Below, piece after piece: positions 55,266 to 63,718 of a stretch of DNA of 64,000 nucleotides (the stretch's first letter is position 1; the number at the start of each line of letters is the position of its first letter). A program made the translations under genes and the position numbers. Below the pieces are notes generated by a model, which did no database searches, was not told where the DNA came from, and worked only from the letters and a program-made list of their open reading frames with translations. Origin of the DNA: Gordonia sp. PP30 (GTDB lineage: Bacteria > Actinomycetota > Actinomycetes > Mycobacteriales > Mycobacteriaceae); NCBI RefSeq assembly GCF_023100845.1, contig NZ_CP095864.1:124001-188000 (forward strand), read 5' to 3'.

Positions 55266-55456
55266 AGGGGAATCCTAGTGTCGCGTGTGGAAAATTCATT
55301 GACGGTATGCCGCGGCCAGATGAACGCCTGGCGGCGTTGTCGTCGGTCAGGATACCTGCCGGTATCCCTCCCTCCTCCGCCTTGCCAGCCGCCCATCTGA
55401 CTCCCGGCAACCATTCAACAATTTTCCACACGCGACACCGGCGATGCCCCTGTGCC
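55261..55456. repeat. Long palindrome overlapping the embC start, with structured core
   Basis: Segments 55261-55270 and 55278-55296 are exactly complementary to 55447-55456 and 55420-55438 respectively; only the 7-8 bp between them (the embC -10 on one side) differ. The centre holds a 76-bp core (55325-55400) shared with 21038-21112, and a small hairpin GGATACC/GGTATCC. Confidence 0.8.
55272..55277 (-). promoter_or_regulatory. -10 box of embC (leaderless type)
   Basis: TAGGAT on the minus strand ends 6 nt before GTG 55265. Its upstream promoter sequence is the arm of the palindrome at 55278-55296. Confidence 0.6.
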
Positions 55457-55474
55457 GGGTGACGGTGTGCGGCG

Positions 55475-55903
55475 TCAGATGTCCTTGCCGGACCAGTTGG
55501 CGACGGCCCAGATCACGATGATGTCGAGGGCGATCAGGATGACCGACCACCACGGGGTGTACGGCAGCCACAGGAAGTTCGCGATGATCGACAGGCAGGC
55601 GATGATGATCGCGCAGACCCGGGCCCAGGTGGTGGCCATGAACATGCCGACCGCCACGATCACCGCGATGATGCCCAGGACGATGTGGATCCAGCCCCAG
55701 GTGGTCAGGTTGAAGCCGTAGATGTAGTCGCCGACCCGCACGATCGCGATGTCGTCGTTCGCCACCGCGGCGATGCCCTGGAAGAAGCCGAGGACGCCGA
55801 CCACCAGGAGCAGGGCGGCGGCCGCCCACGTGATGCCACCGGCCCAGGGGTTGTCGGGCTTGCTTTCCGCGGCGTGTGCGGGAGTGCTGTAGTTCTCTGT
55901 CAT
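55475..55903 (-). CDS. DUF7144-type membrane protein
   Basis: A 142-residue protein with four helices: about 24-44, 66-88, 92-111 and 116-135. The loop GDYIYGFNLTTWGWIHIVLG and the end WLPYTPWWSVILIALDIIVIWA are characteristic of a small actinobacterial membrane family of unknown function. ATG 55903 is the only plausible start. It is divergent from aroQ and belongs to the block separating aftA and embC. Confidence 0.82.
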   Translation of the reverse strand: MTENYSTPAHAAESKPDNPWAGGITWAAAALLLVVGVLGFFQGIAAVANDDIAIVRVGDYIYGFNLTTWGWIHIVLGIIAVIVAVGMFMATTWARVCAIIIACLSIIANFLWLPYTPWWSVILIALDIIVIWAVANWSGKDI

Positions 55904-55985
55904 ACGTCGTGACTAGCACGCGCACCTGCGGCGACGGGCACGATTGGGCCGTGTTGTCGCGAAATCACTGTTGTAGGGTGAGCCC

Positions 55986-56450
55986 ATGCCGAACAATCCC
56001 GCCGGATCCGCCGCGCCGCTGCCGATCCTGCTGCTCAACGGGCCCAACCTGAACACGCTCGGCATCCGGCAGCCGGAGGTCTACGGTACGGCCACGCTCG
56101 ACGACGTCGTCGCGCTCGCCGAGGCCACCGCCGCCGAATTCGGCTTCGGCGTGCGGGCGCTGCAGACCAATCACGAGGGCGAGATGATCGACGCGATTCA
56201 CGCCGCCCGCGGGCAGGTCTCCGGCATCGTCATCAACCCCGCGGCGTGGACCCACACCTCGGTCGCGCTGGCCGACGCGCTGGTGATCCCGGAGGTGCCG
56301 ATCGTCGAGGTGCATCTGAGCAATGTGCACCGGCGTGAGCCGTTCCGGCACCACTCCTATGTGTCGCCGATCGCCGCGGCGGTGATCGCCGGTTGCGGCA
56401 TCGCCGGATACGAGTACGCGGTCCGGCAGGTGGTGACGCTCGTCTCCTGA
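55986..56450 (+). CDS. aroQ: Type II 3-dehydroquinate dehydratase
   Basis: A 154-residue enzyme of the shikimate pathway converting 3-dehydroquinate to 3-dehydroshikimate; dodecameric in the family. LLNGPNLNTLGIRQPEVYG holds the catalytic tyrosine and arginine, QTNHEGEMIDAIH and INPAAWTHTSVAL the substrate loop, and EVHLSNVHRREPFRHHSY the catalytic histidine. ATG 55986 follows TAGGGT (55974-55979) by 6 nt (leaderless type). In most actinobacteria aroQ lies with other aro genes; here it stands alone. Confidence 0.95.
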   Translation: MPNNPAGSAAPLPILLLNGPNLNTLGIRQPEVYGTATLDDVVALAEATAAEFGFGVRALQTNHEGEMIDAIHAARGQVSGIVINPAAWTHTSVALADALVIPEVPIVEVHLSNVHRREPFRHHSYVSPIAAAVIAGCGIAGYEYAVRQVVTLVS

Positions 56451-56475
56451 TGCCGGGTTCGGTGCGCCCGCCGCG

Positions 56476-56615
56476 TAGGGTGGAGTCATCGGCGCCCGTT
56501 GATTCGTGGCGCCGGGCGTCGTAGAACGCTCCAGATCGCGGCCGAGGAATCCATTCCGGCGCGCCGATCGACGACTTTCCTGCGGCGAACGGATACGCAC
56601 ACCTGCGTGTTCGCC
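56476..56615 (+). promoter_or_regulatory. Putative promoter and structured leader of the DEAD-box helicase gene
   Basis: TAGGGT (56476-56481) is a -10 candidate, giving a leader of about 225 nt to ATG 56715. Inside it GGCGAAC (56584-56590) pairs with GTTCGCC (56609-56615) and ACGCA (56595-56599) with TGCGT (56604-56608), with a 4-nt bulge GGAT. A structured leader is plausible for a self-regulated RNA helicase. Confidence 0.45.
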
Positions 56616-56714
56616 ACCCGACTCCCTCTGTGAGCCTGCGTTTCCGCGCGCCCTGTGCGCCGCGGTGGCGTCGCGGCTGTGCCCGGGGGTCCCTAGCCGT
56701 GAAGGCTGAACAAA

Positions 56715-58226
56715 ATGACTACTTTCGCTGACCTGGGCGTGCCCGCCCCGATCGTCGCGGCCCTGGCCGCCGACGGCAAGACCGCCGCGTTCCCGATTCA
56801 GGAGCGCACCCTCCCCGACAGCCTGACCGGGCGTGACGTGCTCGGCCGCGGCAAGACCGGCTCCGGCAAGACGCTGGCCTTCGCCATTCCGATGGTGACG
56901 CGCTTGGCCGCGCTCGGAGTCGCTCGCAAGCCCGGCCGTCCGACCGGTCTGGTGCTGGCGCCGACCCGCGAACTGGCTACCCAGATCGCCACCGCGATGA
57001 CCCCGATGGCCCAGGCCATGGGTTTGAAGGTGACCACCGTCTTCGGCGGCGTCAAGCAGGCCGGCCAGGAGCGCGCCCTGCGCGGCGGCGTCGACATCGT
57101 CGTCGCCTGCCCGGGCCGCCTGGAAGACCTGATGAGCCAGCGCATCGTCAGCCTCGACGACGTGAAGATCGTCGTGCTCGACGAGGCCGACCACATGGCC
57201 GACCTGGGCTTCCTCCCCGGTGTGACGCGGATCCTCAAGGCCACCCCGGCCGGTGGGCAGCGCATGCTGTTCTCCGCGACGCTCGACAACGGCGTCGACA
57301 AGCTGGTGAAGCGGTTCCTGTCGAACCCGGTGACGCACTCGCTCGAGGAGGCCACCAGCCCCGTCGAGAAGATGACGCATCACGTGTTCGAGGTCCGCTC
57401 GGCCGCCGAGAAGAACGATCTGGTGCAGACGCTCGCGTCCGGCACCGGCCGCCGCATCCTGTTCATGCGCACCAAGCACCAGGCCAAGAAGCTCGCCAAG
57501 AAGCTGACCGCCGCCGGCATCCCGGCCGTCGACCTGCACGGCAACCTGTCGCAGAATCAGCGCGACCGGAACCTGGCGTCGTTCTCGGCCGATGACGGCG
57601 CCCGCGTCCTGGTCGCCACCGACGTCGCCGCCCGCGGCGTGCACGTCGACGGCGTGGAGCTGGTGGTGCACGTGGACCCGCCGGCCGAGCACAAGGCCTT
57701 CCTGCATCGTTCGGGTCGTACCGCGCGGGCCGGCAGCGACGGCGACGTCGCGACCATCTGTCTGCCCGAGCAGCGTGCCGACCTGCGGAAGATGCTGCAG
57801 AAGGCGGCCATCAAGGTGACTCCGCAGCAGGTCACGGCGTCGTCCGCGGCCGTCGACGAACTGGTCGGCGAGCGCGCTCCCTACCGTGAGCCCGCCCCGG
57901 CTCCGGCCCCGCAACAGCAGCAGCCGCGCAAGCGCTCGGGCTCCGGCTCCGGTGGCGGCCAGGCCCGGTCGGGCCGCGGCGGCGGCCAGGGCCGCGGTGG
58001 CCGCGGCTCGGGCGCCGGTGCGCGTTCGGGTTCGGGCTCCGGCTCGGGTGCGTCGGGTGGCCGCGGCCGCAGCGGCGGTGCGCGTCGCAGCGAGAGCGGC
58101 GAGTCGTCCCGGGTGATGTACACGTCGTCGTCTTCGGCGTCGTCCTCGCGGAACGAGGGCGCGGCTCCGGCCCAGCGCCGTCGCCGTTCCGCCCGCCGCC
58201 CCGCGGGTGCCCCCACCTCCCGCTGA
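56715..58226 (+). CDS. DEAD-box ATP-dependent RNA helicase (RhlE/CsdA type)
   Basis: A 503-residue helicase. Motifs in order: Q-motif FPIQERTLPD, motif I GRGKTGSGKT, Ia PTRELA, Ib CPGRLEDL, II VLDEADHM, III SAT, IV ILFMRTK, V VATDVAARGVHV, VI HRSGRTARAG. The C-terminal 130 residues are a disordered Arg/Gly/Ser RNA-binding tail with RSGRGGGQGRGGRGS repeats. It unwinds structured RNA in ribosome assembly or RNA decay. It has a long leader, unlike most genes in the window. Confidence 0.95.
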   Translation: MTTFADLGVPAPIVAALAADGKTAAFPIQERTLPDSLTGRDVLGRGKTGSGKTLAFAIPMVTRLAALGVARKPGRPTGLVLAPTRELATQIATAMTPMAQAMGLKVTTVFGGVKQAGQERALRGGVDIVVACPGRLEDLMSQRIVSLDDVKIVVLDEADHMADLGFLPGVTRILKATPAGGQRMLFSATLDNGVDKLVKRFLSNPVTHSLEEATSPVEKMTHHVFEVRSAAEKNDLVQTLASGTGRRILFMRTKHQAKKLAKKLTAAGIPAVDLHGNLSQNQRDRNLASFSADDGARVLVATDVAARGVHVDGVELVVHVDPPAEHKAFLHRSGRTARAGSDGDVATICLPEQRADLRKMLQKAAIKVTPQQVTASSAAVDELVGERAPYREPAPAPAPQQQQPRKRSGSGSGGGQARSGRGGGQGRGGRGSGAGARSGSGSGSGASGGRGRSGGARRSESGESSRVMYTSSSSASSSRNEGAAPAQRRRRSARRPAGAPTSR

Positions 58227-58293
58227 CCTCCGGCGGCGCGCTCGGCATCGGCCGGGCCGTCGGTTCTCGGTCTCGGAGTGTGCGCGCTCGGCG

Positions 58294-58391
58294 TGACCCT
58301 ACCGTGGCGTATCCGCCACCGATCTACAGATCGGGGGCGGATTTGTCCAGGTCGACCGGTGGGCCCGAGTTCCTACGTCACAGTAGGGTCA
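58294..58391. repeat. Inverted repeat pair, 18-bp arms (family of 5233-5339)
   Basis: Arms TGACCCTACCGTGGCGTA (58294-58311) and 58374-58391 (complement TGACCCTACTGTGACGTA) match at 16 of 18. The right arm is followed by GCCCG as at 5233-5339. It lies in the 312-bp convergent gap between the helicase and the MBL gene; the remainder of that gap shows nothing recognisable. Confidence 0.7.
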
Positions 58392-58538
58392 GCCCGCGGC
58401 CGACGGGCGGATCTCCGGCGCAGCTCCGCTTGCCCGACTGCGCGTCGGCACCGGATTCGTGACAGCCGTCAACAGCCGCGTCATCCGCGACCGACCCGGA
58501 TGTGTTCGGCCGTCTCGTTCGCTGCCGGTCCGGCCGGG

Positions 58539-59285
58539 TCAGCGACGACTCAGGGCCTCGTTCACGGCCGTCCGCATGGAGCCCTCCCACAGGTGGCCGT
58601 GGCCGGGGAGGAGGAGGGTGGCGTCGGTGACGGCGATGGCCTCCAGCGACTCGGCGCCCTGGTCCGGGTCGTGGGTGAAGATCGGGCCCAGACACTGCGG
58701 CCCGCTGTGCGAGGTGATCGGGTGGCCGCTGATCAGCGCGTCGCCGGAGACCACGGCCTCGCCCTCGGCCACCAGGTAGGCGCTGTGCCCGCGGGTGTGG
58801 CCGGGGGTCGGGATCGCGACCGGGTTGCCGGGCAGTGCGCGAAGTCCGCTGAACGGCGCGGCGTCGTCGACGCCGGACTTGCTCAGCGCCCCGAGCGGAA
58901 TGATCTGGCTGAGCCAGCGCAGGACCCGCGGCTGCCAGGCGATCGGGGCCAGGCTCGCGGCGTCGGCCTGCTCCAGATACTCGCGCCGGGCGTGCGCCAC
59001 CTCGTCGGCGTGCGCGTAGACGTCGAACGTGTACTTCTGCCGCAGCTTCACCAGGCCGCCGAGGTGGTCGACGTGCGCGTGGGTCAGCAGTGCGGCGCGG
59101 ATCTCCTCACCGGCGCTGCCGACCCGGCGCAACGACTCCAGCACGGCGCCCGCGTGCCCCGGGTAGCCGCCGTCGATCAGCGTCACACCGGCGTCGGACT
59201 GCAGGATCACCCAGTTCACGGTCCCGGTGGAGACGAAATGCGTGGTGCTGGCCCGGCTCGTCAACGTGTCGATCTGCATGTCCAT
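58539..59285 (-). CDS. MBL-fold metallo-hydrolase cotranscribed with aftA
   Basis: A 248-residue protein. Metal ligands are in LTHAHVDHLGG (H69, H71, D73, H74), PTPGHTRGHS, SGDALISGHP and LLPGHGHLW, a full glyoxalase II/lactonase-like set. ATG 59285 has GGGGAG about 9 nt upstream; a second ATG lies two codons on. The start is 13 bp after the aftA stop, so it is the fourth gene of the dprE1-dprE2-aftA transcript. A link to cell wall metabolism is only contextual. Confidence 0.88.
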   Translation of the reverse strand: MDMQIDTLTSRASTTHFVSTGTVNWVILQSDAGVTLIDGGYPGHAGAVLESLRRVGSAGEEIRAALLTHAHVDHLGGLVKLRQKYTFDVYAHADEVAHARREYLEQADAASLAPIAWQPRVLRWLSQIIPLGALSKSGVDDAAPFSGLRALPGNPVAIPTPGHTRGHSAYLVAEGEAVVSGDALISGHPITSHSGPQCLGPIFTHDPDQGAESLEAIAVTDATLLLPGHGHLWEGSMRTAVNEALSRR

Positions 59286-59298
59286 GCCGGTTTCTCCC

Positions 59299-61311
59299 CT
59301 ACTTCGGCGGCGTGTGACGGACGACGAGCACGAACGGCCCCACCTCGGTCACCGTATACGCCGGGTCGGCGAACACGGCGGGATCGAAGGTGACGGTGTA
59401 CCGCTTGATGTTCGGGTCGTTCGGATAGACGTCCTTGGCCAGCCGCAGCGTGTAGCCGTCCGCGCTGTAGCGGAACAGGAAGACGTTCGGCGGCGGCCAC
59501 GGGCTGTGGCGGAGTTTCTCGGCGAACTCCTCCGGCGTCGTCGACTGCGACCAGCGCTCGATGGTCGCCGCGCGGGCCTCGAAATCGGCGAGCGGATTGG
59601 CATAGTGCGAGGTCAAGCCCTGGAAACCCCAGTACGGGTACACCGAAAGGAAGCTGTAGTCCGCGGTCAGCACGACGTTCTCGGTGGCCGGCCGCCCGGT
59701 CTGCTCGCGGATCAGCCGGTGCAGTTGCGGGTAGTAGCTCTCCGCGCCCGCTGGCCGGTGGTCGGCGCGGACGCCGGCCCCGTCGGTGTCGGTGTAGGCG
59801 ATGGTGATGTCGCCCGACATCGACGACGGCAACTGCTGGGCCACCGCGACGGCGGCGACCGCGGCCAGCACCCCGATCGCGGTGCGGATGTCGCCGAAGC
59901 GCCCGACGGCCGCGCGGGAGAGTTCGACGACGGCGAAGACACCGGCCGCGGCGAGGATCCCCGCGGTCACCGCCTCCAGCCGGAACGACAGCAGGGTGCT
60001 CCCGACCGCGGTCCGCGCCAGCGAGGCCAGCGTCAGGATCACGACCCCCACCAGCGTGGTCGCCATCGCGAACGCGATGGTGCGCTGCCGCATGCGGATC
60101 AGCACCCAGACCAGTCCGGCCAGGGTCAGGAGCCCGATCAGGCTCACCTGGAACATGGGCAGCGGCAGGTACGACCCGTTCTCCGGAAGGTAGTGCTCGG
60201 CCGCACCGGACGACGACACCGTGCTGCCGGCCCGGGCCTTCAGATACGGGAACCAGAACAGTAGGGCGACGACGATCGCGATCAGGCCCATCGCGGCGAG
60301 GCGGCCCAGCACGCCCAGCATGCGGGCACGTCGTCGTGCCGACCGCACGGCGTCGTCGACGGCGGTGTTCCGGCTCTGCAGCCAGACCTGGATCAGATAG
60401 ACCAAAGCCATCAGGACCGCGGCCCCGGCGAAGAGCGCGGTGTAGAGCGTGTAGACGGTCGCCGAGACGCCCAGGAACAGTCCGGCCGCGACCACCGAGA
60501 GCCAGCCGGTCTTACGCAGCGCCACCGGACCGTCCGCGAGACGACCCCCGGAGTCACGCGGCCCGCTCCCGGCGCCGCCGCGCAGCGCGACCGCCGTCAC
60601 GACCAGCATCGGCACCCCGACCAGGATCAGGACCGCCGCGTACGGCTCCTGCGACGCGTAGTGCAGGGTCACCACGGTGACGGCGAGCCCGATCGCGGTG
60701 CCCACGCCGACGCCGACCATCCGGTTCCACAGCACCGTACCGAGGGCCGCGGCGGCGGCGATCGAGATGATCGCCCACGGCTTGTACGCCTCCCAGCCGG
60801 GCAACCCCATCACGTGGGCGTAGCGGCCGCCGAACCAGAACCAGGTGGCCGGGTAGTACGGCGGCAGGTCGAGGTAGGTCATGTCGTGCAGCCGGGGGCT
60901 GCTGGTGAGGCGCGTGAGGTATTCGGTGCGGAACTGCTGGTCGGAGGTGAGACCGGAGAGATACAGCTTGGTGGCGCCCAGCGGCATACCGAGGCTCACC
61001 GTCACCATGCCCGCGGCGGCGATCGAGCCGAGCCACGACGTCGCCAGCCGCCAGCCGCCCGACGCCGACCGGTACCGGTAGACGACGACGGCCACCACCG
61101 CGATCAGCACGCAGACGGCCTGGCCGAGCGTCGTGAGCGCCCGGGTCACGTTCGAGGTGTTGAACGCGGGCCAGCCGACCGCGGAGATCACCCGCAGCCC
61201 GGCCATCGCGACGGCCGTGCCCAGGATCACCGCGCCGGCGAGCTCGATCAGGTCACGGCTGCGTCGTCGCAGCGGCGACGACGCAGCCGGGCGCTCCGCT
61301 GCGATCGTCAC
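59299..61311 (-). CDS. aftA: Galactan 5-O-arabinofuranosyltransferase AftA
   Basis: A 670-residue GT-C enzyme that adds the first arabinofuranose residues to galactan. It has about 11-13 helices; the extracytoplasmic loop after the first few contains LTSDQQFRTEYLTRLTSSP and MTYLDLPPYYPATWFWFGGR, characteristic of AftA. A soluble C-terminal domain starts near 490 (ADYSFLSVYPYWGFQGLTSH). The GTG start is 2 bp after the dprE2 stop. In M. tuberculosis it directly precedes embC; here four genes intervene. Confidence 0.94.
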   Translation of the reverse strand: MTIAAERPAASSPLRRRSRDLIELAGAVILGTAVAMAGLRVISAVGWPAFNTSNVTRALTTLGQAVCVLIAVVAVVVYRYRSASGGWRLATSWLGSIAAAGMVTVSLGMPLGATKLYLSGLTSDQQFRTEYLTRLTSSPRLHDMTYLDLPPYYPATWFWFGGRYAHVMGLPGWEAYKPWAIISIAAAAALGTVLWNRMVGVGVGTAIGLAVTVVTLHYASQEPYAAVLILVGVPMLVVTAVALRGGAGSGPRDSGGRLADGPVALRKTGWLSVVAAGLFLGVSATVYTLYTALFAGAAVLMALVYLIQVWLQSRNTAVDDAVRSARRRARMLGVLGRLAAMGLIAIVVALLFWFPYLKARAGSTVSSSGAAEHYLPENGSYLPLPMFQVSLIGLLTLAGLVWVLIRMRQRTIAFAMATTLVGVVILTLASLARTAVGSTLLSFRLEAVTAGILAAAGVFAVVELSRAAVGRFGDIRTAIGVLAAVAAVAVAQQLPSSMSGDITIAYTDTDGAGVRADHRPAGAESYYPQLHRLIREQTGRPATENVVLTADYSFLSVYPYWGFQGLTSHYANPLADFEARAATIERWSQSTTPEEFAEKLRHSPWPPPNVFLFRYSADGYTLRLAKDVYPNDPNIKRYTVTFDPAVFADPAYTVTEVGPFVLVVRHTPPK

Positions 61312-61313
61312 GT

Positions 61314-62075
61314 CTAGACGGGAAGCTTGCGGAAGATCGGGCGCGGGACGTGCCGCAGCACCATCATGATGTAGCGGAACGGTCCGGGCACCCAGATGAC
61401 CTCTTTGCCCTTGCCCACGGCGGCGACGACGCGCTGCGCGACGTCCTCCTTGTTGACCGTCAGCGGCGCCTCGGCGACATGCGCGGACAGCCGGGTGCGG
61501 ACCTGGCCCGGCCGCACCACCAGGACGCGGATGCCCTCGGGGCGCAGGGCGTCGCCCAGGCCGAGGTAGAAGCCGTCGAGCCCGGCCTTGGTGGAGCCGT
61601 AGACGAAGTTCGAACGGCGCACCCGCTCACCCGCGACCGAGCTCATCGCCACGATCTGCCCGTGACCCTGCGCGCGCATCCGCTCGCCGAGCAGCACGCC
61701 GACCGAGACGGCGGCGGTGTAGTTGATGTCGGCCTCCAGGACGGCCAGCTTCTGGTTCTGCCAGGCCTCCTCGTCGTCGCCCTGGATGCCGAAGGCGACG
61801 ATCGCGACATCGATGTCGCCACCGGCGAAGGCCGCGTCGATCACGGCCGGGTGCGATGCGGTGTCGAGGGCGTCGAAGTCGATCTGCTCGACGCTCGACG
61901 CTCCCGCGGCCGTCATCTGCTCGACGGCGGCCGCCGCGGCGGGGTCGTTCGGGACGGTCGCGAGCACGACGCGCATCGGGCCGCGGGAGAGGAACTCGGC
62001 GGTGATGGCCAGGCCGATCTCGGAGCTGCCGCCCAGGACGAGGATGGACTTCGGGACGCCGACGGCGTTGAACAT
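61314..62075 (-). CDS. dprE2: Decaprenylphosphoryl-2-keto-ribose reductase DprE2
   Basis: A 253-residue short-chain dehydrogenase that reduces the DprE1 product to decaprenylphosphoryl arabinose using NADH. The cofactor motif is [13 protein letters not shown], the catalytic Ser is in [11 protein letters not shown] and the Tyr-x3-Lys is FVYGSTKAG. The length matches Rv3791 (254). ATG 62075 follows dprE1 by 70 bp containing a REP-like palindrome. It partners DprE1 in one two-step epimerisation. Confidence 0.96.
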   Translation of the reverse strand: MFNAVGVPKSILVLGGSSEIGLAITAEFLSRGPMRVVLATVPNDPAAAAAVEQMTAAGASSVEQIDFDALDTASHPAVIDAAFAGGDIDVAIVAFGIQGDDEEAWQNQKLAVLEADINYTAAVSVGVLLGERMRAQGHGQIVAMSSVAGERVRRSNFVYGSTKAGLDGFYLGLGDALRPEGIRVLVVRPGQVRTRLSAHVAEAPLTVNKEDVAQRVVAAVGKGKEVIWVPGPFRYIMMVLRHVPRPIFRKLPV

Positions 62076-62081
62076 TGATTC

Positions 62082-62103
62082 GCTCCCTGAGCTTGTCGAA
62101 GGG
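62082..62103. repeat. REP-like sequence between dprE1 and dprE2
   Basis: CTCCCTGAGCTTGTCGAAGG resembles a dispersed intergenic element common in high-GC actinobacteria (from memory, complement CCTTCGACAAGCTCAGGG). It lies in the 70-bp gap, so it would sit in the dprE1-dprE2 transcript. Confidence 0.6.
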
Positions 62104-62145
62104 TGGGGTGGGAACGCAGTCGTTCCCCGAGCTGATTCGGAAGGC

Positions 62146-63564
62146 CTAGACGAGTTCGAGCCGGCGGCCCATGTCGGACACGAATACGCCGTCCGGGTCC
62201 ACCCGGCGTCGTACCTCGATCCACTCGTCAATCCGCGGGTACATCGCGTGGAAGGTCTCGGCCGTGGTGCGCGAATCCTTCGCCGTGTACAGGCGCCCGC
62301 CGATCGACAGCACGCGCCGGTCGAGCTCGGAGACGAACTCGTGCAGCCCCTTCTTGATCGGGAAGTCGACGCAGATGTTCCAGCCCGGCATCGGGAAGCT
62401 CAGCGGCGCCTCGTTGCCCTTGCCGAACAGCTTGAACACGTTGAGGAAGCTGACGTGTCCGGACGCTTGGATGTCGTAGATGATGCCCTTGAACTCCTCG
62501 ACGGCCTCCGGCGGCACGATGAACTGGTATTGCAGAAAACCCTTGTTCCCGTAGGCGCGGTTCCAGTTCCCGAACAGATCGAGCGGGTGATAGAACTGCG
62601 TCAGATTCTGGATCTTCCCGGTGTAGTTGCCGCCCATCCGGTAGTACGCCTCGCCGACCAGCGAGAAGTTGAACTTGTTGGCCAGCCCGTTCGGGAAGAC
62701 GTCGGGGAAGTTGACCAGCGTGGGGGCGTCGAACTTCAGCGGATCCTTGGCGAGCTTGTCCGGCAGCTGGTCGAGCGTGGCGAGCGAGCCCCGCGAGAAA
62801 GTGCCCCGGCCGAGCTTCGGCGGCTTGCTGATCGCGTCGAACCAGCCCGAGCTGTAGGTGTAGTTGTCCTCCGAGCCGTCCATGTGCAGCGCGATGGTCT
62901 CGTCGAGGGTCTTGGTGACGGTGCCGTCGGCGATGAAGTACGCGGTCTCGGTGCGCGTCATCTTGATCTTGGCGCGCAGGATGATGCCGGTCAGGCCGAT
63001 GCCGCCGACCGTCGCCCAGAAGATGGAGGCGTCGGGGTCGTCGGGCGAACCCTCGGGGCGCAGGGTGAGGATGTCGCCCGAGGCCACCAGCAGCTGCATC
63101 TCGGCGACGTGGTTGCCGAAGCTGCCCGAGCTGTGGTGGTTCTTGCCGTGGATGTCGCAGCCGATGGCGCCGCCGACGGTCACCTGGCGGGTGCCCGGCA
63201 GGACCGGCACCCACAGGCCGTGCGGCAGGGCGACGCGCATCAGGGTGTCCAGGTCCACGCCGGCGTCGACGTCGACGATCGCGGTGGCGTCATCGATCGA
63301 GTAGATGCGCGTGAGCTTGGTCATGTCGATCGTCAGACCGCCCGCGTTCTGCGCGTTCTCGCCGTACGAGCGGCCGAGGCCGCGGGCGATCACGCCGCGC
63401 TTCAGGTACGACGGCTTGTCCGCGTCCTCGTCGGCCACGCGGGCCACCGCCTGGGCGATGACCTCGGGATACGGGGTCGACAGCACATGCCCCTCGACGG
63501 GCATGGTGCGACCCCACCCCATCAGCTTGCGGGTCTCGATCGGGAGTACATCTGTGTTCGTCAT
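62146..63564 (-). CDS. dprE1: Decaprenylphosphoryl-beta-D-ribose 2'-oxidase DprE1
   Basis: A 472-residue FAD-dependent oxidase of the VAO/GlcD family; it oxidises decaprenylphosphoryl ribose at C2 in the periplasm. The FAD domain has [34 protein letters not shown] and [14 protein letters not shown]. The benzothiazinone-reactive cysteine is in GWNICVDFP (C398). ATG 63564 is 8 nt after TACTCT (63573-63578, minus). First gene of dprE1-dprE2-aftA-MBL, divergent from the Usp gene. Confidence 0.97.
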   Translation of the reverse strand: MTNTDVLPIETRKLMGWGRTMPVEGHVLSTPYPEVIAQAVARVADEDADKPSYLKRGVIARGLGRSYGENAQNAGGLTIDMTKLTRIYSIDDATAIVDVDAGVDLDTLMRVALPHGLWVPVLPGTRQVTVGGAIGCDIHGKNHHSSGSFGNHVAEMQLLVASGDILTLRPEGSPDDPDASIFWATVGGIGLTGIILRAKIKMTRTETAYFIADGTVTKTLDETIALHMDGSEDNYTYSSGWFDAISKPPKLGRGTFSRGSLATLDQLPDKLAKDPLKFDAPTLVNFPDVFPNGLANKFNFSLVGEAYYRMGGNYTGKIQNLTQFYHPLDLFGNWNRAYGNKGFLQYQFIVPPEAVEEFKGIIYDIQASGHVSFLNVFKLFGKGNEAPLSFPMPGWNICVDFPIKKGLHEFVSELDRRVLSIGGRLYTAKDSRTTAETFHAMYPRIDEWIEVRRRVDPDGVFVSDMGRRLELV

Positions 63565-63718
63565 CGAGGTAGAGAGTACCCGCCGGTACCTGTGGATCAC
63601 CTGGGCTTGGCCGCAGGTGGAGCGGATACGCGGGAGGAGTCCGTACCCGGTGAATGTCTGCGGCGTCCGATACTGTCGTTTTCATCAAGTCGTCCGGATC
63701 CGCGCCGAGGAGGTATCG

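Noticed and set aside
55278..55438. Insertion sequence with 19-bp terminal inverted repeats
   Set aside because: There is no transposase ORF and no clear target duplication, and complementarity continues into the embC start, so a palindrome is a better description.
56506..56709. 67-residue Cys-rich ORF upstream of the helicase
   Set aside because: No ribosome site or recognisable family. It is mentioned only in the leader finding, not called as a gene.
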